Below, piece by piece: positions 1-10,446 of a DNA stretch of 32,610 nucleotides. The position numbers and the translations under genes were made by a program. The notes beneath the pieces were generated by a model. It saw only the letters and a list, made by a program, of their open reading frames with translations, was not told where the DNA came from and ran no database searches. Every line of letters begins with the position of its first letter. The first letter of the stretch is position 1. This DNA comes from Welwitschia mirabilis (taxonomy: Eukaryota > Gnetophyta > Gnetopsida > Welwitschiales), in contig JBOZIK010000001.1 in the NCBI GenBank assembly GCA_051453625.1, positions 137,335,627-137,368,236 on the forward strand. The letters are read 5' to 3'.

Positions 1-1060
1 GAAACTCTTACATCATGGTAACAAGGAAGTAAAATTGTAGCTCATTCATCTTATTGAAGTGGCCCTTCAAGTTATAGTACTTCATAACTATAGTAGCCTA
101 AGAATCAAATGGACTTGGCAGATCCTTTTTTCTATAGCTTCCTCCTCTCTTTATTAGAGTTTTTTTTAATTACTATATTAAAATTAGGAACTATAAAATC
201 TTTTGAAGCTCCTCTTTCTAGATCTATGCCTTGAGGACTTATGTGAATGACATTACTAATGGATGGATTATCAATAAAGATTCTAATATTGCATATTTAA
301 TTAGATGCCATTTTAGTTTCTACCAAACAATTTGGATAGATCAAGATCATGTTCTCTAAGGCTAAGGACATTAGAATTCCATCATATAGAGTAAAAGGCC
401 TCCCAAGTTTGCTCATGATAAAATAGTACATCATGCTTAGTAGGTTCAGTTTTCAAAGCCTTTCCCATATCTTTTGGTGTATTGAAGTCATCATGACTAA
501 CGGGCATAATTCATATGCTCCACTTTGGTATGATTAAGATACTCTTAGCTAAGAATTTTCTTGTAAATTGGGCATGCTTCTATTTACAGGTTTAGACTTT
601 TGCACTTTTTATGGACCTATACTTGATTTGGTTCTTTAATCTATCTTACGATTTTGAATTTCAACTTTGAGAGGGATAATTTTTCTTGCTAAAATATTCT
701 TCCATATAATCTAAGCATCAATAATGATGAATACATTTTTTCTAAATGAATTGAAGGTATCCAAGCTAATATGACATGGGGAAGATATATTTAGATCTCT
801 CCAGAGACATTTTGCAGTAGAATATTAAATGAAAAAATGGTTTTGGGACTTATTATCTTCATGGAATATTGGATAATCCTAATCAACTATTAAATTTATT
901 TTAATAAGTCTTTCTATTACGCAATACATCCTTTCAACATATACCACCAAAACATCTTCTATAGTTTTCTTAATCTATGATCATACTAAAACAAAATATG
1001 ATAGATCTTTAAAATTCTTATTTTATCATTTTCAATAGGAAGAGTTTAATTTTTAAAAAC
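1..1060 (-). other. probable 3' part of the LINE, not resolved
   Basis: This stretch lies directly downstream, in element orientation, of the LINE RT C-terminal region. It is probably the rest of the same element. In minus-strand translation I could not establish an RNase H or zf-RVT-type C-terminal domain: every frame is full of stops and no cysteine/histidine pattern is convincing. A T-run near 160-168 could be a decayed 3' poly(A) read on the other strand, but T-runs of this size are common across the window. Assignment rests on position only. Confidence 0.25.
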
Positions 1061-1440
1061 TTGTAGTCAAACATTTGTAGTAGAACAGACCATATGTTTC
1101 CAAAAAGTAGAATTCCTTTCTTTGTCCCCATAATCCTTTATAAATAATTTTATCCTAAGAATGTTTTTGTTAATCAGAAATCTATAGTAGTGCTTTGTAA
1201 TAATACATTTATCCATGTCCATGATTTTTATAATGCCAAAACTACCTACATGTTTTGGCATCGCTATTTATTCATATTTTATAAGATAAGGTCTCTTGTA
1301 GGACTTATCGTTCAATCAAATAAAATCTCTAATAATATTATCTATCAACCTAGCATACTTATTAGATATAGAAAAGTAAATAGTGATGTAAATTATTATG
1401 TTTATCAAGTAAGACTTAGCAAGGAATTTTTCTCAACTTG
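1061..1440 (-). pseudogene. LINE RT C-terminal (thumb/post-RT) remnant
   Basis: Minus-strand translation gives a collinear match to the conserved region after RT in plant L1 elements. The piece LIDNIIRDFI followed by a TGA stop fits the usual I..I.R.FLW block, with the Trp codon apparently changed to TGA. It is followed by PKHVGSFGIIKIMDMDKCI, which fits the PK..GGLGI......N.AL block. Open frames on the two strands overlap here. The minus frame carries the homology and the plus one (1,190-1,441) is its shadow. The element is non-functional, with stops and frameshifts on either side. The match is by eye from knowledge of the family. Confidence 0.55.
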
Positions 1441-1689
1441 ATAACGATTTTTTTTTCACCTAGTTAAATGAGCTATAATTTCCTCACTAAGGGATTCTAT
1501 ATGTTATTAGCAATCTGATTTGAATCAAAAGAAATGCTAAGATAGGCATCAAGAAAAGTAGCTTAAGAGAATTAAAAAATTTGTAATATAGTTATCTTCC
1601 TTCTTTTAGGAGTATTGATAAGAAAGAGCTTTGATTTATACTAAGTCATTACAAAAGCTAAGAAATCATGAGTATGACTTATTACAAGA

Positions 1690-2945
1690 AGGCTAGAATC
1701 CAAGAATAATAGAGTATCATTTGTAAAATAAATAATAAAATGTAAAGAATCTAATTCAATGGCTAAAATATGATTCCATTTAAGTAAAGAGTTTAGCTAA
1801 GGAATCCATCATAAGAATGAAGAGATGAGGAGAAAGGGAATTACCTTGATAAAGACCATTGTTACCTTGGAAGTAATCATATATCTCCCTATAAATCATG
1901 ATAGAGAAGGTTAGTGTTGAGATGCAAAAGTAAATAAGATTCCTTATGAATGTGGGTATACTACACTCTTGTGACACATAGTCTATTATTTTCTAATAAA
2001 CTGTATTAAATGCTTTTACTATATCAGGCTTAAAAAACATTATAAGTTTATCTTTTTTGTGGTACAAATGAATACTTTCATTAATAAGAATCATGTTGTC
2101 ATTAAAATTGAATTGAAAAGAAAGAAACATATCTAGAAGGAGTACTTTAATCCTATCTATAACAATTTAGATGAAAATCTTATAGAAAACATTACAAAGA
2201 CTAATTGGACTATATTGGTAAAGGATTTATGCATCTTCTATATTTGAATAAGCATGATAAGAGTGTCATTGAAAGCTTTGTAAAAGGTACATTTCTCAAA
2301 CACTTCTTAAATCACATCACAAACATTAACCTTGACAGTACTCGAAAAGATCTAATATAACTCTCTAAAGAAACCATTAGGGCCCATCATATTATTCTTT
2401 TTCATTAAGTTAATGATATAAATTTTATTATTTATGACTCTTTAGCTCAAGTAACATTTCTATTATTTAGTGATAAGATAACCAACTATAATGTTTTTAA
2501 GAGTCACTAGATTTTTTATAAATAAATTCTATAAATAATCAATAAAATAATTTGCAATATCAGCATTGAACTTGTAGTGTGTTACGGATGCACTCCACTA
2601 GATACTATTTTTCTACCTATGTTCACTGTCCAGAATAATAAATTTATATTAAGGCCCATTATTTAAGCCACTAAATTCTAGATCTTTATTTCTAGTAAGT
2701 TTCTTCCTTACAAGATATATCATGGATTTGCAATATAAGATGTTTTTCCTATCCTGTATCTAAATTGATAACTTCATTTTACTTTTAGATAGTGTTAATA
2801 TCCTTCAATAATTAATTCTTAGTGTTTCTAAGAATAGAATCATATATTAAAATTTTAAGCTATTAAAACAATCTATAATAGATGTTCCTTTCACTATAGA
2901 ATTTCAAATATGTTTGACAAAATTAATGTAGTTTGGATCTTTCAA
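1690..2945 (-). pseudogene. LINE reverse transcriptase, tandem unit 1, with motif C
   Basis: This is the leftmost and most complete RT copy. On the minus strand it runs from the PISLCEVFYKI-like block near 2,180-2,230, through motif A (FKPDIVKAFNTVY, near 1,985-2,025; the first Asp is kept, the second acidic position is Asn), to motif B (GLYQGNSLSPHLFIL, near 1,800-1,850). Motif C lies at 1,693-1,742 as HFIIYFTNDTLLFLDSS, where the catalytic ADD has become TND. Motif order and spacing fit a plant L1 RT. It is the only one of the four units followed by motif C and the RT C-terminal region, so it marks the true 3' side of the original element. Stops and frameshifts make it a pseudogene. Confidence 0.8.
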
Positions 2946-3366
2946 TTACAAGGATAAAGAGACTAAGAGAAAGTTGATTACCTTGATGAAGGATGCTATT
3001 ACCTTGAAAGTAACCATATCTCTTCCCATTTACTATGAAATAAAAAGTTAGAGTTGAGATGCAGAAGTAAATAAGATGCCTGATAGACATAGATATACTA
3101 CACTCTTGTAACATATGATCTACTACTTTCCACTATACTACATTAAATGCTTTAGCTATATCAAGCTTGAGAAACATTATAGGTTTATTTCTTTTTTATG
3201 CAAATGAATAATTTCATTAGTAAGAATCATGTTATCATCAAAAATAGATTGAGAGGAAAGAACCATATCTAGAAGAAGTACTTTAAGCCTATCTTAAATA
3301 ATTTGCATGCAAATCTTATAGAAAAAATTACAAAGACTAATTAACATATAGTGATGAGGGCTTTCT

Positions 3367-3466
3367 NNNNNNNNNNNNNNNNNNNNNNNNNNNNNNNNNN
3401 NNNNNNNNNNNNNNNNNNNNNNNNNNNNNNNNNNNNNNNNNNNNNNNNNNNNNNNNNNNNNNNNNN
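3367..3466. other. scaffold gap, exactly 100 N, duplicated edges
   Basis: The sequence starting at 3,225 before the gap reappears at 3,467 right after it and runs for about 140 bases with few differences. Two overlapping contigs were probably placed side by side. Confidence 0.95.
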
Positions 3467-3769
3467 AATCATGTTATCATCAAAAATAGATTAAGAGTAA
3501 AGAACCATATCTAGAAGAAGTACTTTAAGCCTATCTCTAATAATTTGCATGCAAATATTATAGAAAAAATTACAAAGACTAATTAACATATATTGATGAG
3601 GGCTTTATACTCTTCTATTTTGGGAATAAGCATGATAAAAGTGTCATTAAAAGATTTGTAAAAGGTACCTTTCTCAAACACTTCTCAAATCTCATCATAA
3701 ACAATAACTTTAATTGTATTCTAAAAGGTCTAAGAGAACTCTATAAAGAAACCATTAGGGCCTAGCATC

Positions 3770-3869
3770 NNNNNNNNNNNNNNNNNNNNNNNNNNNNNNN
3801 NNNNNNNNNNNNNNNNNNNNNNNNNNNNNNNNNNNNNNNNNNNNNNNNNNNNNNNNNNNNNNNNNNNNN
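3770..3869. other. scaffold gap, exactly 100 N, duplicated edges
   Basis: The sequence from about 3,617 to 3,769 is repeated from 3,870 onward with a 252-base offset and few changes. This is again the pattern of unmerged contig overlap. Confidence 0.95.
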
Positions 3870-4580
3870 TTTTGGAAATAAGCATGATAAAAGTATCATT
3901 AAAAGATTTGTAAAAGGTACCTTTCTCAAACACTTGTCAAATCTCATCATAAACAATAACTTTGATTGTATTGTAAAAGGTCTAAGAGAATTCTATAAAG
4001 GAACAATTAGGGCCTAGCACCTTATTATTTTTCATGGAGTCAATGATGTTATGAATTTTATTTCTTATGACCCTTTGGCTTAATTAACCTTACTATTCTT
4101 CAATTAGAGGAGAACCAATTGGAACATTGTTAAGAGCCACTAGCTCTTCTATAAATAGATTCTAGAAATAATTCACAAAAGAATTTGCAATCTTAGATAT
4201 GGACTTGTAACATGTTGCAAATGCACTCCACTATATACTATTTTTCTTCCTATGTCTATTTTCTATCTTGAAGAAGAACTTTATGTTATGGTTCCTTTCT
4301 TTAAGCCACTAAATTCTAGATCTCTATTTCTAGTAATTTTCTTCCTTAGAAGACATATCATGGACTTATGGGATAAGATGTTTTTTATATCTTATATCTA
4401 AATTGATAACTTCATTGTGCTTTTAGATAGCATTAAGATCCTCTAATAATTGATTCTTAGTATTTCTAAGAATAGATCATGTCTTAAAATTTTTAGCTTT
4501 TGAAACAATCTATAAGTAGATGTACCTTTTACTAGAGTATTTCAAATATGTTTGACAAAATTGATGTAGTTTGAATTATT

Positions 4581-5710
4581 CAATCATAAGGAAAAAGAGA
4601 CTAAGAAAAAGGGGATTATCTTGATGAAGGATATTATTACCTTAGAAGTAACTATATCTCTCCCTATTGATCATGACAGATAAGGTCAATGTTAACATGT
4701 AGAAGTAAATAAGATGCCTGATGGATGTGGGTGTACTGTGATCCTATAACACGTAATCTATTATTTTCCACTAGACTGTATTAAATGCCTTGGCTATATT
4801 AAACTTGATAAATACTACAATTTTATTTACTGTTTGGTGCAAAAAAATAATTTCCTTTGTAATAATAATATTATCATCAAAATCAGATTGAAAAAAAGGA
4901 CCACACTTAGAAGGATTACTTTAAGCTTGTCTGTAATAATTTGGATGCAAATCGTATAGAAAACATTATAAATACTGATTGACCTATATTGGTAAGTTTT
5001 TTTTGCATCTTATATTTTGGAAATAAGTGTGATAAGAGTGTTATTAAAATATTTGTAAATGATACCTTTCTCGAACACTTCTTGAATCACATCATAAACA
5101 TCAACTTTGATAGTATTCTAAAAGATCTAATAGAACTCTATAGAGAAATCATCAAGGCCTAAAATCTTATTCTTCTTCATGGAGTTAATGATGCTATGAA
5201 TTTTAATCCTTATGACTCTTTGGCTTAAGTAAAATTACTATTATTTAGTAATAGGAGGATCAACTAGAATGTTGTTAAAAGCCACCAGCTTTTCTATAAA
5301 TAGGTTCTATAAATAATCAATAAAAGAATTTGTAATCTAAGCATTAGAATTACAACATGTTGTAAATGTACTCTAATGGATACTATTTTTCTACCTATAT
5401 TTGTTCACTATACAAAAGAATAAATTTGTGTTACGATCCCTTTCTTTAAGCCACTAAATTCTAGATCTCTATTTCCAATAAGTTTTTTTTCCTTAGAAGA
5501 TATATCATGGATTTGTGAGATAAGACGTTTTACATATCATATATCTAAATTGATAACTTAATTTGAATAGTGTTAAGATCCTCTAAAGTGTTTCTAAGAA
5601 TAGACTCATCTCTTAAAATTTGAGATTTTAAAACAATATGTAAGTAGATGTACCTTCAACTGGAGTATTTCAAATATGTTTAATAAAACCAATGTAGTTT
5701 ATATCCTTTA
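4581..5710 (-). pseudogene. LINE reverse transcriptase, tandem unit 3
   Basis: This is the third RT copy, collinear with units 1, 2 and 4 over its full length of about 1.13 kb. Shared landmarks on the plus strand are the motif B antisense block at about 4,590-4,640, the motif A antisense block near 4,770-4,820, the block after the LIPK region near 5,010-5,060, and the linker block at 5,450-5,500. All frames are interrupted. Like unit 2 it lacks motif C and joins the next unit's linker after motif B. Substitutions between units are plentiful, so the amplification is not recent. Confidence 0.75.
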
Positions 5711-6855
5711 ATAACAAGAATTAAGAGACTGAGAGAAAGGTGATTACTTTGATGAAGATCACTATTACCTTAAAAGTAACCATATCTCTTCCCATTGATC
5801 ATGATAGAGAAGGTTAGTGTTGAGACATAGAACTAAATAAGATACCTGATGAGTGTGGATATACTAAGTTCTTGTGGCACGTAGCCTACTATTTTCCACT
5901 ATATTGTATTAAATTATTTAACTATATCAAGCTTGAAAAACATTACAAGTTTATTTCTTCTATGGTGCAAATGAAAAGTTTCATTAGTAAGAATTGTATT
6001 ATCATCAAAACTAGATTGAGAAAAAAAGGACCATTACTAAAAGAAGCACTTTAAGCCTATCTACAATAATTTGGATGCAAATATTATAAAAAACCTCACA
6101 AAGACTAATTGGCTTATATTGGTTAGGGATTTTTGTATCTTCTACTTTGGGAATAAGTGTGATAAGAGTCTTATTAAAAGATTTGTAAAAGATAGCTTTT
6201 TTAAACACTTCTTAAATCATATCACAAACATTAACTTTGATAGTATTCTAAAAGATCTAATAGAACTCTATAGAGAAACCATCAGAGCCTAGTATCTCAT
6301 TCATTTTAATGGAGTTAATGATTGTATAAATTTCATTTCCTATGACTCTTTGGCTTAAGTAACATTGCTATTCTTTAGTAATAGATGGAATAACTAGAAT
6401 GTTGTTAAGAGCCACTAGCTTTTCTATAAATAGATTCTAGAAATAATCAACAAAAGAATTTGCAATCTCAACATTAGGCTTATAGCATGTTGTAAATGTA
6501 CTACACTAGATATAATTTTTTTACTTGTGTTTTCTCACCATTCGGGAAGAAGAACTTTATGTTATGGTCCCCTTATTTAAGCCACTAAATTCTAAATCTA
6601 TATTTCTAATAAGTTTCTTCCTTAGAAGATATATCATGGATTTGCAACATAACATGTTTTTCATAGTTTGTATCTGAATTGATAACTTTATTATGATTTC
6701 AAATAGTGTTAAGCGCCTCTAATAATTGATTCTTAGTGTTTCTAAGAATAGACTCATTTCTTAGAATTTTGAGTTTTTAAAATAATATATAAGTAGATGT
6801 ACCTTTTACTAGAGTATTCCAAATGTGTTTGATAAAATCAATGTAGTTTGGATCT
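5711..6855 (-). pseudogene. LINE reverse transcriptase, tandem unit 4, joined to the true 5' side
   Basis: This is the fourth RT copy. A short open stretch at 6,011-6,208 carries the start of the RT domain: NKTLITLIPKVEDTKI, then PNQYKPISLCEVFYNI and IIVDRLK. These match the N.TLI.LIPK...P...YRPISLCNV.YKI....ANRLK signature of plant L1 RT. Upstream, near 6,540-6,650, a decayed stretch matches the R.RIQWLKEGD.NTKFF linker block. Motif A near 5,900-5,940 keeps the first Asp (FFKLDIVK). At about 6,850 this unit continues into endonuclease sequence rather than another RT copy, so it marks the original 5' side of the array. Confidence 0.8.
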
Positions 6856-6859
6856 TTTA

Positions 6860-7200
6860 ATCAGGAATGCTTGAATATAAATAGAGACCTTTTTTATGGG
6901 AGTTCCTAGTAAGGATTATAGGCTTACGATTGGAAGAGAATTGGCTTTTTCTTTGAGGAAGCAATTATCATTTTAATTTTTAATCAAACATTTATTAATA
7001 TAAGACATAATAATATTTTCACCTTTCTTAAGATTACTTCAAGTATAGAAAGCACCATGAAGGAAAAGATCTCTAAAGCTATGATTATTTATACATTTGA
7101 TAAAAGGATCAATAATAGAGATATTAGAAGCATTATTAAGATTTTCATAAGTGCTAAAGATTTGATTAAATCCACTCATAGTGCTATCTAGATAATATAA
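6860..7200 (-). pseudogene. LINE endonuclease domain, C-terminal part
   Basis: On the minus strand the translation starts with GFNQIFSTYENL (7,150-7,175), which fits the GDFN....S.EK block of apurinic-type LINE endonucleases. It continues FIKCINNHSFRDLFLHGAFY, then SNLKKGENIIMSYINKCLI, matching the F..FI....L.DL.L.G..FTWSN.R.....I..RLDR.L order. The downstream SDH motif is replaced by SL and a stop. The sequence runs into the linker of RT unit 4, so domain order is correct for an L1. I see no earlier endonuclease motifs beyond about 7,200, so the element is truncated or unrecognisable there. Confidence 0.7.
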
Positions 7201-7339
7201 CATAATGCACTAAGGCATTGAAGCCTTTGATCTACTTCCTGAGGCTAATAGAAATTAGTAATGCTTCTCTTTTAACCAATGAAAATCCAATTCATAGTTA
7301 GGTTGTTATTACTCTTAATAATAGTAGATATATTATTCT
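7201..7339. other. no recognised feature
   Basis: AT-rich sequence between the LINE endonuclease remnant and the LTR-like fragment. Neither strand gave a recognisable motif. Confidence 0.4.
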
Positions 7340-7600
7340 TAGGTATTCAAAGAATCAATTTAATTAATTAATTATTCATTAATCAAACTAAGTACATCCA
7401 CTTACAAGTGATAGATACTCATTGAAATAATCTCAGCAAAATACTAAGGTATTCCTTTTTGTAAGAAGATGGATCACTTTACTTAAGAAAACTCTAATTA
7501 TCACAAGAATTCAACTACCATGAAGGATAAGTTAACATATTATATAAGGAAAGTATCTCTCCATTTTGAATAATTACTACAAAAGTATAAAATGTGTGAT
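7340..7600 (+). repeat. LTR-like fragment related to 28,640-28,930
   Basis: Blocks here align in order with the LTR end near 28.7 kb: acaagtgatagatactcatt followed by gaaataatctca, against acaagtaatgaatattcaat followed by gaaataatctta. An aaggta(t/c)(t/c)cc block, a ccatgga/ccatgaagga stretch and a tatataagga stretch near 7,540 then follow in step. The tatataagga could be a TATA box of the old LTR. No PBS follows, so this is a truncated or solo LTR piece. Orientation is inferred from the 28.9 kb copy. Confidence 0.45.
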
Positions 7601-8051
7601 TTGAAATGATGTAGTTAGCATTAAATTATAGAATTGATTAATTAATTTTTAACTAATAACTAATTATCATCCACCTATGTCATTCAGATGATAGGGATGG
7701 ATGATAGCTCTAACTACATATTAATACATGATACGTGATTGTTTAGTGATGCATTTTTTGATAATCATTTCATGGTATTATTTGAAAAATCATGGTGGAT
7801 GATGGTCTTACACTCGAATTCTTTATAATTTGCTTATCGAACAATCACTTCATAATATCATACAAAGTATAGTAACANNNNNNNNCACTCTTAAAGCTTC
7901 ATTACTCTGGTTACTAGCCTTAAATTTGATCTTTATTTATAATGCTTTTGTGTGTTAATATCAATCTTAGATTTCATTTTGATTTATATTGATTCTTTTA
8001 AGATCATCGTGATATAGATAATTTCTTAAATGTTATCTTATCAACTTAATA
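7601..8051. other. unassigned AT-rich sequence with one copy of the 16-mer motif
   Basis: I recognise no coding remnant here. A short block at 7,660-7,710 (tatcatcca...tgtcattcagatgata...gggatg) resembles blocks inside X1 near 8,420-8,465 and X2 near 17,325-17,370. An 8-N gap lies at 7,878-7,885. Confidence 0.4.
7878..7885. other. 8-N gap
   Basis: A run of eight N with no obvious edge duplication. There is no second copy in the window to compare with. Confidence 0.95.
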
Positions 8052-8869
8052 TGATTGGGTAGTAATGAATAGATTCTTAAAATACATCCAAAAGAAGTTA
8101 AGGTTTTCTAATATCTAGTATGTTTTTTGATTGTCATAGTAGCTTCTTTAAATCATTACATATCCCTTTAAAACTTATCAAAATGTCCTTGAAACATACT
8201 CTAAATAACTATTAAATACAACTAATTCAGCATCTCAACAAAGTCCACCACTTAGCTTCCGTTAATTACCTAACAAAGTGATTACATAACCGTAATTAAG
8301 ATCCAAATGGATAGAAATAAATAATAAAATATTGATAATATAAATTTACAAATCTTATCTAGGAGGATCATTGTCAAAAATAGAAGATTAAAGTGTTTTC
8401 ATATTAGGAATTAAGCAAAGTAGCTATCATCCATTGGTATCATCCAGACAACCATAGGGATGATACGCAATCAATAATGTTGAAGAAATATATTTATTCT
8501 TTTGACTTCTTTTGGATATATTATAACTTAAATATTTAATGATAACCTTTTAAAATGACCTGAAACATGTCCTACTATAAAAAAATATTTACTATTATGA
8601 TTTCCCTTCATTATCCCTTTGCTTATATCATTTCTAAATTGATAAAGTATTAAAGGAATGTTAAGTAGAATAAATATTCATACATAACATAATAGTACTA
8701 AAAATCCATGATTGATATATTAGAAAAATATATTTTTAACTAAAACCATAGAGTAAATACATCATAATCATTTTACTATATCAGTCTCTATGATAATCAT
8801 GGTAAATTTGACCTGGAAATATGGAGAAGGAGGAGAATAAGAAGCTATTTCTTTCTCCATAGGAAACTA

Positions 8870-9125
8870 AGTACTTATGTGTGCATAAATAGCTCTTATG
8901 GTCTCCTCTTTCTTAATTCATACCTCCTCAAGAAGATTAATGATGAGATGCTTCTTAATCCTTATGACTTTACTCTCCACCATCATCATCCTATGCTCAA
9001 TATCTCTTACTCTATGATCAAATTGGGAGAATATCTAATTCATGTACTCTCTCAAATTTTCTATAGCATTTGTAACTATAATCTAGATCTACTTAAGTGT
9101 AATACCTTCTAGGATATCTCTTTGC
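8870..9125 (-). pseudogene. decayed coding remnant in X1, coiled-coil-like
   Basis: One minus-strand frame reads ITVTNAIENLREYMN, a stop, IFSQFDHRVRDIEHRMMM, then VESKVIRIKKHLIINLLEEV, with only a few stops over about 85 codons. The charged heptad-like pattern (FDHRVRDIEHRM) looks like a coiled coil. X2 carries the same frame near 18,430-18,550 (IVTDAIQRLREHLY, then RFTQFNHRVRG). Conservation of this pattern in both copies suggests it was once protein-coding, perhaps a gag-like or accessory open frame of the element. I do not recognise the family. Confidence 0.4.
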
Positions 9126-9284
9126 ACCTACTCCTACTTCCCTGGGATTTGAATACCTAATATTAGATGTATCATGCTATGGTCTATTGATAAGAGAATG
9201 GATGCTTATTTGTAAGCTTCAAAATTTCAAATTGATTGAATGTGATGGATTAAAGGCATGATTGATATTCATCATTGTCCTTAA

Positions 9285-9384
9285 NNNNNNNNNNNNNNNN
9301 NNNNNNNNNNNNNNNNNNNNNNNNNNNNNNNNNNNNNNNNNNNNNNNNNNNNNNNNNNNNNNNNNNNNNNNNNNNNNNNNNNNN
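9285..9384. other. scaffold gap, exactly 100 N, duplicated edges
   Basis: The sequence from 9,217 (cttcaaaatttcaaattgat) is repeated from 9,385 immediately after the gap (cttcaaaatttcgaattgat). The 168-base offset is absent from the X2 copy near 18,660. Confidence 0.95.
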
Positions 9385-9645
9385 CTTCAAAATTTCGAAT
9401 TGATTGAGTGTGATGGATTAAAGGCATGAAAATATTAGTTTCTAGTTGTATTTAATATTCATCATTTCCCTTAACCTCCTTCATATGAAGGAGGCCATGT
9501 CTATCCACTCATCTTACATAAATGTAGCTAATATCTATAAGTGAACTATCATACAATGGCTATCCAAATAAGATGATATAATATTATGAATCAGTACTAT
9601 GTGGAGAATCCCTTATTCTAATGATATATGTGATATAATAACTCC

Positions 9646-10346
9646 TCATCTATTACTTATAGCATCTCTAGGAATATTTAGTAATGCAAATATTCTTGCC
9701 CACTCCTCTGTCCTCTTAAAGAATGTATGTGAGTAGTTCCAGGGTCACTTAGTCTAGTTACTAGGCAAATATGTTGAGGAAGTGTCATCATCTTATGTTT
9801 ACTAATCATCACTATAATGTAATTAGTCACATCATGAAATGCATCTAGACAAACCTTCATGTACATAGAGTATAAAACTCATAGACCTTCCTAGTAAAGT
9901 TTGATACATGGGCTTATAATATCCACTAGATCTTAAGATCCATTACTCTCTAGTCCACATTTAGATTAACATATCTTATAAAATATTAAATGTATCTTTT
10001 TGATCTAATGGCTACTAAGCATATCAATTATAATTGGAGGGGGTAACTAACAAGATGAATAGGCATAGCTCTCTAGGACACTACCATAATCATGACTCTT
10101 ATCTTAGCTTGAGGAGATTACATGGCCTTAAAATCAATCTTTCTAGCCTATGCTTTGTTGTGTAACGAATTAAAAATAGTCATAAAAATGCATACCACCT
10201 AAAAAATACATACATATATCCACCATATAAAATGCATCATAATAAAATTCTTCCTCAAAATTTAAAAATTTTGTAGAAACTACAAAAAAACTAATTCTAC
10301 CCATAACAAATGAGTTAGTTCATCAAACATTACATAAAACAAAGGT
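9646..10346. repeat. gap-edge duplicate, left copy (701 bp)
   Basis: This segment starts at tcatctattact and ends at cataaaacaaaggt, exactly where the N run begins. It is almost identical to 10,447-11,147, which begins exactly where the N run ends. X2 has this region only once (about 18,990-19,640). The short reading frames in each copy (9,678-9,866 and 10,479-10,667) are the same stretch seen twice. Confidence 0.9.
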
Positions 10347-10446
10347 NNNNNNNNNNNNNNNNNNNNNNNNNNNNNNNNNNNNNNNNNNNNNNNNNNNNNN
10401 NNNNNNNNNNNNNNNNNNNNNNNNNNNNNNNNNNNNNNNNNNNNNN
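10347..10446. other. scaffold gap, exactly 100 N
   Basis: It separates the two 701-bp copies. Gap size 100 is a common placeholder for unknown length. Confidence 0.95.

Larger units (their letters stand above)
2946..4580 (-). pseudogene. LINE reverse transcriptase, tandem unit 2 (contains two gaps)
   Basis: This is the second RT copy. The minus frame shows motif A as FLKLDIAKAFNVV, followed by a stop where Trp is expected after one residue. It then has MLQECSISMSIRHLIYFC and motif B as LHQGNQLSLSLFILVIE (2,950-3,110). After motif B the sequence jumps straight into linker sequence of the next unit instead of motif C. Two 100-N gaps (3,367-3,466 and 3,770-3,869) interrupt the unit, and each is flanked by near-identical sequence. 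Removing the two duplicated pieces (offsets of 242 and 252 bases) shortens the distance between equivalent landmarks in units 2 and 3 from 1,634 to about 1,140 bases, matching the other units. Confidence 0.75.
1790..6855 (-). repeat. head-to-tail array of a ~1.13 kb internal LINE segment, four units
   Basis: The same plus-strand landmark (agagactgagagaaaggtga and variants) appears near 1,825, 2,954, 4,588 and 5,717. The spacings are about 1,130, 1,634 and 1,129 bases; the middle one falls to about 1,140 after removing two gap-edge duplications. A second landmark (aataagcatgataagagtgt) recurs near 2,248, 3,625, 3,877, 5,010 and 6,150. Each unit spans the endonuclease-RT linker through RT motif B. 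The breakpoint lies between motif B and motif C. All units have the same orientation. Confidence 0.85.

Noticed and set aside
1190-1441. 83-codon plus-strand frame as a gene
   Set aside because: It is the reverse shadow of the LINE RT C-terminal remnant, which carries the recognisable motifs on the minus strand.
8432-8445. ttggtatcatccag as a Met-type primer-binding site
   Set aside because: It matches only the first eight bases, lacks the AGAGCC part and is not next to an LTR-type CA. It is better explained as a diverged copy of the 16-mer motif block.
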